Source: Chryseobacterium taiwanense
Lineage (GTDB): Bacteria; Bacteroidota; Bacteroidia; Flavobacteriales; Weeksellaceae
Assembly (NCBI RefSeq): GCF_000813825.1
Contig: NZ_JWTA01000018.1
Coordinates: 54,384 to 118,383 of the forward strand
Length of the DNA: 64,000 nucleotides
Direction of reading: 5' to 3'
Each line of letters starts with the position of its first letter. The stretch's first letter is position 1. Shown here piece after piece: positions 42,701-51,579 of this stretch. The position numbers and the translations under genes are program-made. A model generated the notes under the pieces. That model saw only the letters and a list, made by a program, of their open reading frames with translations. It searched no databases and was not told the origin of the DNA.

Positions 42701-42734
42701 AAAAAGAGAAACCATAATTATGGTTTCTCTTTTT
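42701..42734. terminator. Terminator after dihydrolipoyl dehydrogenase
   Basis: A perfect 17-base palindrome (42701-42717 with 42718-42734) with A/T runs at both ends, downstream of the lpdA stop at 42756. Confidence 0.8.
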
Positions 42735-42755
42735 GTATATATGATTATTTTTCAA

Positions 42756-44159
42756 TTACATATGAATAGGTCTTTTCCCTGTAGCATCCAAAGCAGCTTC
42801 TTTGATAGCTTCTGCATATGTCGGGTGAGCATGAGAACTTCTTGCGATATCTTCAGCACTTGCACGGAATTCCATAGCAATTACCCCTTCAGCGATAAGG
42901 TCAGCAGCTCTTGCTCCTACAATGTGCATTCCTAAAACTTCATCAGTTTTTTCGTCTGCAATGATTTTAACCAATCCATCAACATCACCACTTGCACGGC
43001 TTCTTCCTAATGCTCTCATTGGGAAAGATCCTACTTTGTAAGCAACACCTTCCTCTTTCAACTGCTCTTCAGTTTTACCAACTCCTGCAACTTCAGGCCA
43101 AGTGTAAACAACTCCCGGAATCAAGTTATAATTAACGTGAGGTTTTTGTCCAGCCAAAGTTTCTGCTACGAAAACTCCCTCTTCTTCAGCTTTGTGAGCC
43201 AACATTGCTCCTTTGATAACGTCTCCGATCGCATAGATGTTTGCAACGTTTGTCTGTAAATGATCGTTTGTTTTCACTCTTCCTCTTTCGTCAAGTTCAA
43301 CACCTGCTTTCTCCAATCCAAGACCTTCTGTATAAGGCTTTCTCCCTACAGAAACTAAACAATAATCTCCTTCTACAACAACTTCTTCTCCTTTTTTATC
43401 TTTAGCAGTAATTTTTACCGTATCTCCGTTTCTTTCAACTGCAGAAACAGCTGTAGAAAGCATAAATTTCATTCCTTGCTTTTTAAGAACTTTAGTTAAT
43501 TCCTTACTTAAAGCTCCATCCATTCCAGGGATGATTTTATCCATAAACTCAACAACAGTTACCTGAGCTCCTAATCTTAAGTAAACAGAACCTAATTCAA
43601 GACCGATAACTCCACCACCGATAACAACTAAATGCTTAGGAATTTCCTTAAGGTTTAAAGCTTCTGTAGAAGTGATTACTCTTTCTTTATCTAAAGTGAT
43701 GAAAGGTAAAGAAGTTGGTTTAGAACCTGTTGCAATGATTGTATATTTAGATTCGATCGTTTCAGTAGAACCGTCGTTTTTCGTTACTTTGATCTGAGTA
43801 GCAGATTCGAAGCTTCCCACTCCTTCAAAAACAGTGATTTTGTTTTTGTTCATCAGATAGCTGATTCCGTCTGTATTTTGCTTGATCACCTCATTTTTAC
43901 GCTCAATCATTCTTGCGATATCAGCTTGAGGCTCATTGATAATGATTCCGTGACCTGCGAAATTGTGCTTTGCATTCTCAAAATGCTCAGAGCTATCCAA
44001 AAGCGCTTTTGACGGAATACACCCAACATTAAGGCAAGTTCCTCCTAAAGTAGGATATTTTTCAATAATTGCTGTTGTGAAACCTAATTGTGCAGCACGG
44101 ATTGCAGCAACATAACCACCAGGACCAGAACCGATTACGGTAACATCGAATTGACTCAT
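42756..44159 (-). CDS. lpdA: Dihydrolipoyl dehydrogenase (E3)
   Basis: 467 residues, normal E3 length. The FAD-binding GSGPGG is at 11-16, the redox-active pair in GGTCLNVGC (Cys42 and Cys47), the NAD-binding GGGVIG near 185 and the C-terminal HAHPTYAEA with the catalytic His. It reoxidises dihydrolipoamide in pyruvate, 2-oxoglutarate and branched-chain dehydrogenase complexes and the glycine cleavage system. It stands alone with its own promoter and terminator; no E1/E2 genes are in the window. Confidence 0.97.
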   Translation of the reverse strand: MSQFDVTVIGSGPGGYVAAIRAAQLGFTTAIIEKYPTLGGTCLNVGCIPSKALLDSSEHFENAKHNFAGHGIIINEPQADIARMIERKNEVIKQNTDGISYLMNKNKITVFEGVGSFESATQIKVTKNDGSTETIESKYTIIATGSKPTSLPFITLDKERVITSTEALNLKEIPKHLVVIGGGVIGLELGSVYLRLGAQVTVVEFMDKIIPGMDGALSKELTKVLKKQGMKFMLSTAVSAVERNGDTVKITAKDKKGEEVVVEGDYCLVSVGRKPYTEGLGLEKAGVELDERGRVKTNDHLQTNVANIYAIGDVIKGAMLAHKAEEEGVFVAETLAGQKPHVNYNLIPGVVYTWPEVAGVGKTEEQLKEEGVAYKVGSFPMRALGRSRASGDVDGLVKIIADEKTDEVLGMHIVGARAADLIAEGVIAMEFRASAEDIARSSHAHPTYAEAIKEAALDATGKRPIHM

Positions 44160-44202
44160 GTTATTTTATGAATTTGTTTATTATTAACTTTCTTAATTCT
44201 TA

Positions 44203-44210
44203 CAAATTTA
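44203..44210 (-). promoter_or_regulatory. Promoter -7 element of lpdA
   Basis: TAAATTTG on the minus strand, about 44 bases before the ATG. Confidence 0.5.
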
Positions 44211-44276
44211 ACGATTAATTACCACGTGAGAAAGTGAGATTTGTCAATTTTTCTTTTAAAAAATTTAAACTTCTAA

Positions 44277-44780
44277 CTATAAATTAAGACTTTGAATTTC
44301 TTCTCCTGTATCTTTATTAATCCCTTTTATTTCAACAGGCTTTTCAATATTAAGATCTCCTTTTACTTTTATTAGAAGATCCTTGCTCTTTGTCTCAGGA
44401 TCATAAAGCCAAATTGTGTCTTTATTATATTTTGTTACTTTTATTTTTGAATTATAATTCATTAAAGTAAATATTGAATCATCTGCAACTCCCCATCTGT
44501 AAATTGATTCTTCATAGGGATAATCATTCCAGATCGTTCTTCTATTTTTAACTTTATTAAAAGATAATTTTTGGAGCTTATTCTTTTTCATAAATTTAAA
44601 AGTAAAGCCATAATATTCTGCTCTTTCTCTTGACCATTCATAATTCCAGTATCCAATACTATCCTGATAAAGAACAACATCTTCTATCTTTTCTTTGGGA
44701 CTTTTACAGCTCATTACTAAAAAAATCACAACTAAAGAAATAATAATTTTACTGAATATTTTTATTGAACTTAAGCTCAT
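44277..44780 (-). CDS. Lipoprotein of unknown function (cluster gene 3)
   Basis: 167 residues with a lipoprotein signal (VMSC, Cys near 25). The mature part is beta-rich with many Lys, Tyr and Trp. No family is recognised. It is the last of three same-strand unknown genes and begins 23 bases after the membrane-protein gene. The cluster is AT-rich compared with its neighbours. Confidence 0.65.
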   Translation of the reverse strand: MSLSSIKIFSKIIISLVVIFLVMSCKSPKEKIEDVVLYQDSIGYWNYEWSRERAEYYGFTFKFMKKNKLQKLSFNKVKNRRTIWNDYPYEESIYRWGVADDSIFTLMNYNSKIKVTKYNKDTIWLYDPETKSKDLLIKVKGDLNIEKPVEIKGINKDTGEEIQSLNL

Positions 44781-44803
44781 AATCCGATTTTTTCAATACT
44801 GAA

Positions 44804-45262
44804 TCACCGTGAAAAGAAAACTATGTTCCCTTTACAATTTGCTTTAAACATCTCTATATCTTCTTTAAAAGTACTTTTAAAACTAAAATGATCATCACTT
44901 ATAAAAGTATAAGAAAAATAAATATTAGAGAATGAAAATAAAGTAATAATAATTTTTAGAGCAAAATAAGATTTTAACAGTATTTTGCTTTTAATTAAAA
45001 CTTTTTGAATGAGAAAATCTAAATATAAAAAAAGTAATGTCAGAATTATTGAATTTAATAAAATACCTAATATATAATAATCCGTCGCCATAGAACTGGC
45101 TAAAGAGTCTGATTTATAAATAAAAGGCATCGCAGCATAATATTCAGGAAATATTTCATTCTCAACATGACAATTGTGAACATATTTTACAATATCTAAA
45201 TGCGACCAGAAGAATCCGATTGAAACAATAAAATACAATACTATTTTGATAAAAATCTTCAT
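44804..45262 (-). CDS. Membrane protein of unknown function (cluster gene 2)
   Basis: 152 residues from the ATG at 45260-45262; the longer frame starts with a TTG one codon earlier. Helices are predicted at about 5-22, 58-82 and 95-118, so three membrane segments. The region between helices 1 and 2 has HNCHVENEIFPEYYAAMPF. No family is recognised. It is 7 bases after the Cys-rich gene, so the two are likely co-translated. Confidence 0.6.
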   Translation of the reverse strand: MKIFIKIVLYFIVSIGFFWSHLDIVKYVHNCHVENEIFPEYYAAMPFIYKSDSLASSMATDYYILGILLNSIILTLLFLYLDFLIQKVLIKSKILLKSYFALKIIITLFSFSNIYFSYTFISDDHFSFKSTFKEDIEMFKANCKGNIVFFSR

Positions 45263-45269
45263 CAAAATA

Positions 45270-45620
45270 TTATAAATCTACATTCACTTTTCCTTGGCCA
45301 AATGTTCCTGTACTCTCAAAATAAGAACCTCCGTATACATACCATTCGAGACTTTCTAAAAATTCTACAGCATTTTCAGGAGTTATGTTCGGACGGTCTT
45401 TTTTCGAAACAATTCCTTTGTACCATCTTCCTGATTTGGAAAAGCTTTCATATTCTACAAAATAATGAATCCATATTCTTTGACAAAGTTTGCACTGCTG
45501 AATACTTACTTCTCCATATCTTCCATTCGTATGATCTATACCTAATTCAGAAGTTCTGTATTCTGTATAATCCGAGGTAGGTTTTTCACAAGCACATCCT
45601 AGTTTCTGAATCTTATTCAT
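45270..45620 (-). CDS. Small four-cysteine protein of unknown function (cluster gene 1)
   Basis: 116 residues, no signal peptide or membrane helix. Two Cys pairs, CAC at about 9-11 and CKLC near 43-46, could form a zinc ribbon. The rest is aromatic (several Trp and Tyr) and ends VNVDL. The length and context (short soluble protein followed by membrane and lipid-anchored proteins) could fit an immunity protein, but nothing proves it. It is first in the cluster and has a promoter upstream. Confidence 0.6.
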   Translation of the reverse strand: MNKIQKLGCACEKPTSDYTEYRTSELGIDHTNGRYGEVSIQQCKLCQRIWIHYFVEYESFSKSGRWYKGIVSKKDRPNITPENAVEFLESLEWYVYGGSYFESTGTFGQGKVNVDL

Positions 45621-45654
45621 TGGGAAATATTGATTTATATAAAATTATCGAGGT

Positions 45655-45662
45655 CAAATGTA
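45655..45662 (-). promoter_or_regulatory. Promoter -7 element of the unknown cluster
   Basis: TACATTTG on the minus strand, 34 bases before the start of the four-Cys gene. Confidence 0.5.
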
Positions 45663-45698
45663 AGAAAATAAGCCTCCATAAGGCAAATATGATCATTT

Positions 45699-46778
45699 TT
45701 ATTTCATCAAGTTCAGTAAAACATTTTCATATTTATCCAAAATAATTTCTTTGGAAAATCTTGATTTTATAGAATTTTTGATCGAACCACTATCATAGCT
45801 GTCATGTAAAATCTGAATAATTTTTTGTGAGAAATCATCATGGTTTTCGATATCCGAAATCTCTCCATTAATTCGGTTTTGAATAATTTCATTAATTCCT
45901 CCCGGGCAATTATTCACCAAAGAATACGTTCCACAGGCTCCTGCTTCCAGTAAAACATTGGGAAAACCTTCATATCGTGAAGAGAGAATAAACAAATCTG
46001 CATATTTCAGGAACTGATAAGGATTTTCCTGTCTTCCATGAAAAATTACTTTTTTTAAATCTAAAAAGTCTTTCATCTGATGCAGTATTTCCCGGTCTTT
46101 CCCGTCTCCTAAAATATGTAACAAAATATTTTCACTTTTAAGTCTGGAAAATACTTTCAGAAGATTATCAAAACCTTTTCTTTCGGATAAATTCCCAATG
46201 GCTACAACATTTTTATAATTGTATTTAAAACATTCAGGTTTACTTGAAACAGCCAGTTTTTCTTCAATGAAATCAAAATCGACAGGATTATTTATTTTAA
46301 TGATTTTTCTTTCTTTTACGTTGAAATTATCGATCAGATCCTTTTTCATATCATCACTTTGCGCAATGATTTGCTGATAATTATTATAAAAGCTGTAGAA
46401 GAATTTTATTTCTGTTCGGGTTACATGGTGAGAGACCACATTGGTTTCTCTTGCAATAAATTTTGTTCTCGGAAAAAGCTTGATAAATAAAGATAAATAC
46501 GCATTTACTTCTCCAAATCCCGAAAAAACAATATCGGGTTTTCTTCGATAGATCTCCCTTAAAATAGGCTTTAATGAATGTCTGATTCGTTCCGTATCTA
46601 CATCAATGATTTCAATGTCTTTTTTAAGAAAATCAAGATAGCCGCCTTGTTTGCGTAAAAGCAATATTTTGGGTTCAAACCGATCTCTGGAAAGATGGTT
46701 CGCAATGGTGGTAATGATTCTTTCTGCACCTCCGGTTTCCAAATCCGGCAGAATAAATATGACAGAAATCTTTTTCAT
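45699..46778 (-). CDS. Glycosyltransferase, GT4-type
   Basis: 359 residues with a GT-B fold. The N-terminal PDLETGGAERI (about 10-20) is a GT4 signature for acceptor binding, and the C-terminal SSRYEGFPNVLLEAGACG (about 265-283) holds the E-x7-E-like nucleotide-sugar motif. VVAIGNLSERKGFDNLL near 191-207 starts the donor domain. It probably adds a sugar to a surface polysaccharide or lipid. It stands alone, not in a polysaccharide cluster. Confidence 0.88.
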   Translation of the reverse strand: MKKISVIFILPDLETGGAERIITTIANHLSRDRFEPKILLLRKQGGYLDFLKKDIEIIDVDTERIRHSLKPILREIYRRKPDIVFSGFGEVNAYLSLFIKLFPRTKFIARETNVVSHHVTRTEIKFFYSFYNNYQQIIAQSDDMKKDLIDNFNVKERKIIKINNPVDFDFIEEKLAVSSKPECFKYNYKNVVAIGNLSERKGFDNLLKVFSRLKSENILLHILGDGKDREILHQMKDFLDLKKVIFHGRQENPYQFLKYADLFILSSRYEGFPNVLLEAGACGTYSLVNNCPGGINEIIQNRINGEISDIENHDDFSQKIIQILHDSYDSGSIKNSIKSRFSKEIILDKYENVLLNLMK

Positions 46779-46925
46779 TCATGTAAAGTTAGTAAAAAGT
46801 TTTGGCAACCTTTAATTTCAGATTACAATTAGTGATTTTTAACTTTAAATTAAATATGATTATTTTTTTCACATTTTTTTAAACTCCTGAAAATATTTAA
46901 CTTAAAGCCATTTATTCTCCATGTA

Positions 46926-47007
46926 ACTTGTCATTCCATAGGAATCCAGGCAAGAGAATTATTAGCTATTTTTTAATATTATATTGAGATTCCTACGGAA
47001 TGACAAA
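46926..47007. repeat. Inverted repeat, 'TGTCATTCC' family
   Basis: The left arm (about 46927-46946: TTGTCATTCCATAGGAATC) and right arm (about 46988-47007) are near-perfect inverted copies about 20 bases long. It has no coding capacity and looks like a dispersed palindromic repeat. The stretch 46779-46925 holds nothing I recognise. Confidence 0.6.
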
Positions 47008-47035
47008 TTGAACATTAAAATTATTTATTTCATAA

Positions 47036-47069
47036 AAAAAGAAACTCCTCAACAGAAAAGTTTCTTTTT
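47036..47069 (-). terminator. Terminator after recQ and the small ORF
   Basis: An 11-base stem (47036-47046 with 47059-47069) with a T-run on the minus strand, three bases past the small ORF's stop. Confidence 0.75.
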
Positions 47070-47071
47070 AA

Positions 47072-47185
47072 TTATTTTCTTCCCTGAAGATACCACTCTA
47101 TCAATACTCCAAAAAGGAGCAAAAGCAGATAACAGCCTATCAAGAAAATTATTATATATAAAAGATATTTTAAAACATCTTTCAT
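47072..47185 (-). CDS. 37-residue membrane microprotein downstream of recQ
   Basis: ATG at 47183-47185 follows the recQ stop (47188-47190) by two bases, and TAA is at 47072-47074. The 37 residues begin MKDVLKYLLY, have one hydrophobic helix of about 23 residues (YLLYIIIFLIG, then LLLLLFGVLI) and end EWYLQGRK, so a single-pass membrane protein with charged ends on both sides. A terminator follows three bases past its stop, so it shares the recQ transcript. Charged ends and placement argue that it is real, but there is no homology evidence. Confidence 0.55.
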   Translation of the reverse strand: MKDVLKYLLYIIIFLIGCYLLLLLFGVLIEWYLQGRK

Positions 47186-47187
47186 TA

Positions 47188-49392
47188 TTAATTGGCCACA
47201 TCGCTGATGAATTTTATTCTCAACATTCTCACCTCTTCATCTGAAAGTTCATCCCCAAATTCATCCAGTAAAACTTTCATGCTGTCACTTTCAGATTCGT
47301 TCATAAATTCCATGAAACCATCTACGATATCTTCATCAAAATTGTCTTCGATATAATAATCAATATTCAATTTAGTCCCCTGATAAACAATACGTTCCAT
47401 TTCTTTCAACAATTCATCCATTGAAAGATTTTTGGCTCTTGCAATATCTTCAAGGTCAATTTTCTTATCGGTACTCTGGATAATGAAAACTTTATGGCTG
47501 GATTTGTTAGCCACTTGCTTCAGTACCATATCCTGAGTACGTTCGATATTGTTATCTTCTACGTATTTGTTGATAAAATCAGCGAATTCTTTGCCATATT
47601 TCTTGGCTTTTCCTTCACCGACTCCATAAATTTTCGCAATTTCTTCCACAGTAATCGGATACTGAACGGTCATATCCTCCAAACTAGGATCCATAAAGAC
47701 TGTGTAAGGCGGAATTCCGTGCTTTTTGGCAACTTTCTTTCTTAATTCCTTTAATAAAGTGAATAAGTTCTGATCTAATCCTCCTCCGGATTGCTGCTGA
47801 ATCTGATCACTTTCTGCTTTAGTCTGACTTAAATCAAATTCTCTGTCTTCAGCAATCAGGAACGAGTGTTCTAATTTACCCTCCAAAACCAATCTCCCCT
47901 TCTCGGCGATCTTTAAAACCCCATACGTTTCAATATCTTTTTGCAAGAAATTCTGAACGGTTGCCTGTCTTAAAATGGTTTTCCAGTGGTTATCCTTTTC
48001 CTCTTTCCCAAAACCGAAATAAGAACTTTGCTCAAGTTTATAAGATTTCGTTACTGCAGTTTCTTTTCCTGCAATCACAGAAATAAGGTCTTTTGATTTA
48101 AATTTTTCTCCTGTATCTCTGATGAGCTCCAACACTTTCTTCAAATCATCTGTTGCATCTTTCAGTTTTGGCGGATTTGATGAATTATCACACATTTTTG
48201 CTCCGTCACCGTGAATAGGATCGAAGTTTTCACCAAAATAATACAGGATATATTGTCTTCTGCTCATTGAAGTTTCGGCATAACCTACGACTTCATTTAA
48301 TAACTGTAACCCAATTTCTCTTTCAGAAACAGGCTTTTGAGCCAAGAATTTCTCTAGTTTTTCAATGTCTTTCGGATCATAAAATGCCAAACAGTGACCT
48401 TCTCCTCCATCTCTTCCGGCACGTCCGGTTTCCTGATAATAACTTTCTAAAGATTTTGGGAAATCATAATGAATCACAAAACGAACATCCGGTTTGTCGA
48501 TTCCCATTCCGAATGCAATTGTCGCTACAATGACATCCACTTCTTCCATCAGAAATTTATCCTGATTGGCTACTCTTATTTTTTGATCAAGACCTGCGTG
48601 ATAAGGTAAAGCATTGATTCCGTTCACTTGTAAAAGCTGAGCAAATTCTTCAACTTTTCTTCTGCTCAAGCAGTAAACAATTCCGGACTTTCCTTTATGC
48701 TGATTAATAAATCTAACGATCTCTTTATCTACGTTTACCTTTGGCTGTACTTCATAATAAAGATTCGGTCTGTTGAAACTTTCTTTAAAAACCAAAGCAT
48801 TGCTCATCCCCAAAGTTTTCTGGATATCATCCTGAACTTTAGGGGTTGCTGTTGCCGTTAAAGCAATTACAGGTACGTCTGCAATTTTATCGATAATTGA
48901 TTTCAAATTCCTGTATTCCGGTCTGAAATCATGCCCCCATTCTGAAATACAGTGCGCCTCGTCAATCGCAAAGAAAGAAATTGTCACCTCTTTCAAAAAG
49001 TCTAAATAATCATCTTTAATTAAAGATTCCGGGGCTACATAAAGAAGTTTTGTTTTTCCACTTTTAATATCATCGAAAACCTGTTTGGTCTGCGTTTTAT
49101 TTAAAGATGAATTTAAAACATGGGCTACCCCATCATCAGATGACAGTCCGTTTACTGCATCTACCTGGTTTTTCATTAACGCTATTAAAGGCGAAACTAC
49201 TATGGCAGTACCTTCTGAAATAAGAGCAGGTAGCTGATAACATAGTGATTTTCCTCCTCCTGTAGGCATCAAGACAAATATATCCTTCCCATTCAACAGG
49301 TTTTCTATAATTTGTTCTTGTTGTCCTTTAAAAGTAGAAAACCCGAAATATTTTTTCAATTCGCCTGATAAATTGGCTTTTTTTGCGCTCAT
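47188..49392 (-). CDS. recQ: ATP-dependent DNA helicase RecQ
   Basis: 734 residues. Walker [15 protein letters not shown] is near 39-52, DEAH near 143-146, then the SAT-like motif [18 protein letters not shown] (motif VI), an RQC zinc region with Cys, an HRDC-like domain (about 530-610, with [12 protein letters not shown]) and an extra C-terminal acidic part. It unwinds DNA in recombination and repair. It has its own promoter and is followed by the small membrane ORF. Confidence 0.95.
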   Translation of the reverse strand: MSAKKANLSGELKKYFGFSTFKGQQEQIIENLLNGKDIFVLMPTGGGKSLCYQLPALISEGTAIVVSPLIALMKNQVDAVNGLSSDDGVAHVLNSSLNKTQTKQVFDDIKSGKTKLLYVAPESLIKDDYLDFLKEVTISFFAIDEAHCISEWGHDFRPEYRNLKSIIDKIADVPVIALTATATPKVQDDIQKTLGMSNALVFKESFNRPNLYYEVQPKVNVDKEIVRFINQHKGKSGIVYCLSRRKVEEFAQLLQVNGINALPYHAGLDQKIRVANQDKFLMEEVDVIVATIAFGMGIDKPDVRFVIHYDFPKSLESYYQETGRAGRDGGEGHCLAFYDPKDIEKLEKFLAQKPVSEREIGLQLLNEVVGYAETSMSRRQYILYYFGENFDPIHGDGAKMCDNSSNPPKLKDATDDLKKVLELIRDTGEKFKSKDLISVIAGKETAVTKSYKLEQSSYFGFGKEEKDNHWKTILRQATVQNFLQKDIETYGVLKIAEKGRLVLEGKLEHSFLIAEDREFDLSQTKAESDQIQQQSGGGLDQNLFTLLKELRKKVAKKHGIPPYTVFMDPSLEDMTVQYPITVEEIAKIYGVGEGKAKKYGKEFADFINKYVEDNNIERTQDMVLKQVANKSSHKVFIIQSTDKKIDLEDIARAKNLSMDELLKEMERIVYQGTKLNIDYYIEDNFDEDIVDGFMEFMNESESDSMKVLLDEFGDELSDEEVRMLRIKFISDVAN

Positions 49393-49424
49393 CTAATTTT
49401 CTATTGCTAAATTTGCATCTCACC

Positions 49425-49432
49425 CAAAGTTA
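49425..49432 (-). promoter_or_regulatory. Promoter -7 element of recQ
   Basis: TAACTTTG on the minus strand, 32 bases before the ATG. Confidence 0.5.
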
Positions 49433-49550
49433 AGATTTTTTTGCTTAAAATAAAAGCAAACGAATTTATAAAAAATAAAATTCATATTAAATATTCTTTT
49501 TAAAATATAACATTTTTTAAAAGATTTTTTGTAGACCTTATAAAAGTAAA

Positions 49551-50510
49551 ATGGAAAAAGCCAATATCATTTCGATAGCAAAAAGTACTTTAGAGATAGA
49601 GATTTCGGAACTTGAAAAGCTGAAAAACAGACTTGACGAAGAGTTTGTAAAAGCTGTAGAAACAATACATGCTGCACAAGGAAAGTTAATTGTGGTAGGA
49701 ATCGGAAAATCAGCACACGTTGGAAATAAAATCGTTGCCACTCTAAATTCTACGGGAACACCTTCTCAATTTCTTCACGCTTCGGAAGCTATTCACGGAG
49801 ATTTGGGAGTTATTCAAAAACAGGATGTTGTTTTATGTATTTCACAATCCGGAAATTCACCGGAAATTGTAAATCTTGTTTCTTATTTAAAGGATTATTC
49901 TTCTGCATTAATCGGGATGACAGGAAATAAAAATAGTAAACTTGCAGAATTTTCTGATATTATTTTAGATACACACGTTGATATGGAAGCTTGTCCTAAC
50001 AAACTGGCTCCAACAAGCTCTACTACGCTACAAATGGCTCTCGGAGACGCTTTAGCTGTATCTTTAATGGAAATGAATGATTTTAAAGCCAATGATTTTG
50101 CAAAATTTCACCCGGGAGGAAGTTTAGGAAAAAACCTGATTTCCAAAGTGAACGATTTTCTTTCTTCACAAAAACCACAGGTTACGGAAAATGATACGAT
50201 TAAAGATGTTATCATCTCTATCAGCAGCTCAAGACATGGAATCACTGTTGTTACCAATGAAGGGGAAATTATCGGAGTCATTACAGATGGAGATTTAAGA
50301 AGAATGTTGATGAAAGGTGACGATATTTCTAAAGTATTGGCTAAAGATATTATGTCTGCTCATCCGAAAACGATCGAGAAAACGGCTTTGGCAAAAGATG
50401 CCATGAAGATTTTAAAGGATAACAATATCGGACAGCTTGTAGTTACAGAAAACGGAAAGTATTTCGGAATTATCGATCTGCATAAATTGTTGGATGAAGG
50501 AATCAACTAG
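49551..50510 (+). CDS. kdsD: Arabinose-5-phosphate isomerase (KpsF/GutQ/KdsD family)
   Basis: 319 residues: a SIS domain (about 40-175, with GIGKSAHVGNKI and the ISQSGNSPE phosphosugar loop) followed by two CBS domains (about 205-315, with MSAHPKTI and DNNIGQLVV). It interconverts ribulose 5-phosphate and arabinose 5-phosphate, the first step of Kdo synthesis for lipid A-core. It is divergent from recQ and 67 bases before tatC; co-transcription is possible, though tatC has its own -7 element. Confidence 0.93.
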   Translation: MEKANIISIAKSTLEIEISELEKLKNRLDEEFVKAVETIHAAQGKLIVVGIGKSAHVGNKIVATLNSTGTPSQFLHASEAIHGDLGVIQKQDVVLCISQSGNSPEIVNLVSYLKDYSSALIGMTGNKNSKLAEFSDIILDTHVDMEACPNKLAPTSSTTLQMALGDALAVSLMEMNDFKANDFAKFHPGGSLGKNLISKVNDFLSSQKPQVTENDTIKDVIISISSSRHGITVVTNEGEIIGVITDGDLRRMLMKGDDISKVLAKDIMSAHPKTIEKTALAKDAMKILKDNNIGQLVVTENGKYFGIIDLHKLLDEGIN

Positions 50511-50547
50511 AAATAGTTTGAAACCTTTAACTTGTTTAAATATTTCA

Positions 50548-50555
50548 TAAATTTG
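50548..50555 (+). promoter_or_regulatory. Candidate promoter -7 element of tatC
   Basis: TAAATTTG, 22 bases before the GTG start of tatC. Confidence 0.4.
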
Positions 50556-50577
50556 AAGCCTTAAAAAATATTATTCT

Positions 50578-51405
50578 GTGAGTGATGCTAAAGACATGTC
50601 CTTCCTTGGACATATTGGAGAATTAAGAGGTCACCTTATCCGCTCGATCATTGCGATCATTGTTGCGGCTTTTGTTGTCGGCTTTAACATCAATTGGATT
50701 ATGGATCATATCTTTTTTGGTCCTACCAGAAACGATTTTCCAACTTTTGAACTTGTGAATCACTTTTCCAGAATGCTTTTGGGAGAAGACAGCATTCACC
50801 TTCCGAAAGATTTCCCTGTTCGTGCCAGTAAACTGTACCAACAGTTTAACGTCATGATGGCGGTTTCTATTTTTGGAGGAATGGTTGCAGCCTTTCCTTA
50901 TATTGTATGGGAACTTTGGAGATTCATTGGTCCGGCTTTGCATCCGAAAGAAAGAAAAAACTCAATTTTCATCATCAATTCTGTATGGATCTTGTTTATG
51001 ACCGGCGTTTTATGCGGTTATTTTTTGATTCTTCCTTTTGCGGTTAATTTTGGAGTTATTTTCAAAATTTCAGACATCATTGTTCCGCTTTATGACCTTA
51101 GTGATTATACTACCTTATTTTTACAGGTAGTTTTGGGTATGGGAGTCATTTTCTTATTTCCTATCCTTATCTACTTCCTTACATCGATTGGAATTTTAAC
51201 ACCAATGTTTATGAAGACCTATCGTCGTCATGCCATTGTATTAATTATGGTGGTAGCAGCAATCATCACTCCTGCTGATGTTTTAAGTATGTTGATGGCA
51301 GCATTACCTTTGCTACTATTGTATGAATTTAGTATTATCATGTGTTCTTACACGTATAAAAAGGTTCAAAAACGTAACGGAAATCTTCCGGCTGTTCAGA
51401 AATAG
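50578..51405 (+). CDS. tatC: Twin-arginine translocase subunit TatC
   Basis: 275 residues with a GTG start at 50578-50580; an ATG at 50596 is possible, but the GTG keeps the usual N-terminus before SFLGHIGELR, the Tat signal-binding motif. Six membrane helices and the conserved Glu in the first periplasmic loop region are consistent with TatC. With TatA/B-type partners, not in this window, it exports folded proteins. It ends at a strong terminator. Confidence 0.95.
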   Translation: MSDAKDMSFLGHIGELRGHLIRSIIAIIVAAFVVGFNINWIMDHIFFGPTRNDFPTFELVNHFSRMLLGEDSIHLPKDFPVRASKLYQQFNVMMAVSIFGGMVAAFPYIVWELWRFIGPALHPKERKNSIFIINSVWILFMTGVLCGYFLILPFAVNFGVIFKISDIIVPLYDLSDYTTLFLQVVLGMGVIFLFPILIYFLTSIGILTPMFMKTYRRHAIVLIMVVAAIITPADVLSMLMAALPLLLLYEFSIIMCSYTYKKVQKRNGNLPAVQK

Positions 51406-51430
51406 CTTAAAAGCATATCCTATAAAATAT

Positions 51431-51458
51431 TCCCGTAGAATCATCTGCGGGATTTTTT
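51431..51458 (+). terminator. Terminator after tatC
   Basis: A 9-base GC-rich stem (51431-51439 with 51444-51452, one T-G pair), loop ATCA, then six T. Confidence 0.9.
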
Positions 51459-51551
51459 ATGATATAGAAAGTAACAAAATTTTATTTCTTTCGTCTAATC
51501 AAAAGAGATCTAATAATTTAGACTTTCTCCATGTAGAAACAATTAATTATT

Positions 51552-51559
51552 TATTTTTG
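51552..51559 (+). promoter_or_regulatory. Promoter -7 element of the M1 peptidase gene
   Basis: TATTTTTG, 21 bases before the ATG. Confidence 0.5.
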
Positions 51560-51579
51560 ACAGATTAATTTAATTTCAA

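Noticed and set aside
46984..47244. 86-codon plus-strand frame antisense to the recQ end
   Set aside because: It crosses a terminator hairpin and the small minus-strand ORF, and its sequence looks random. The minus-strand ORF fits the operon better.
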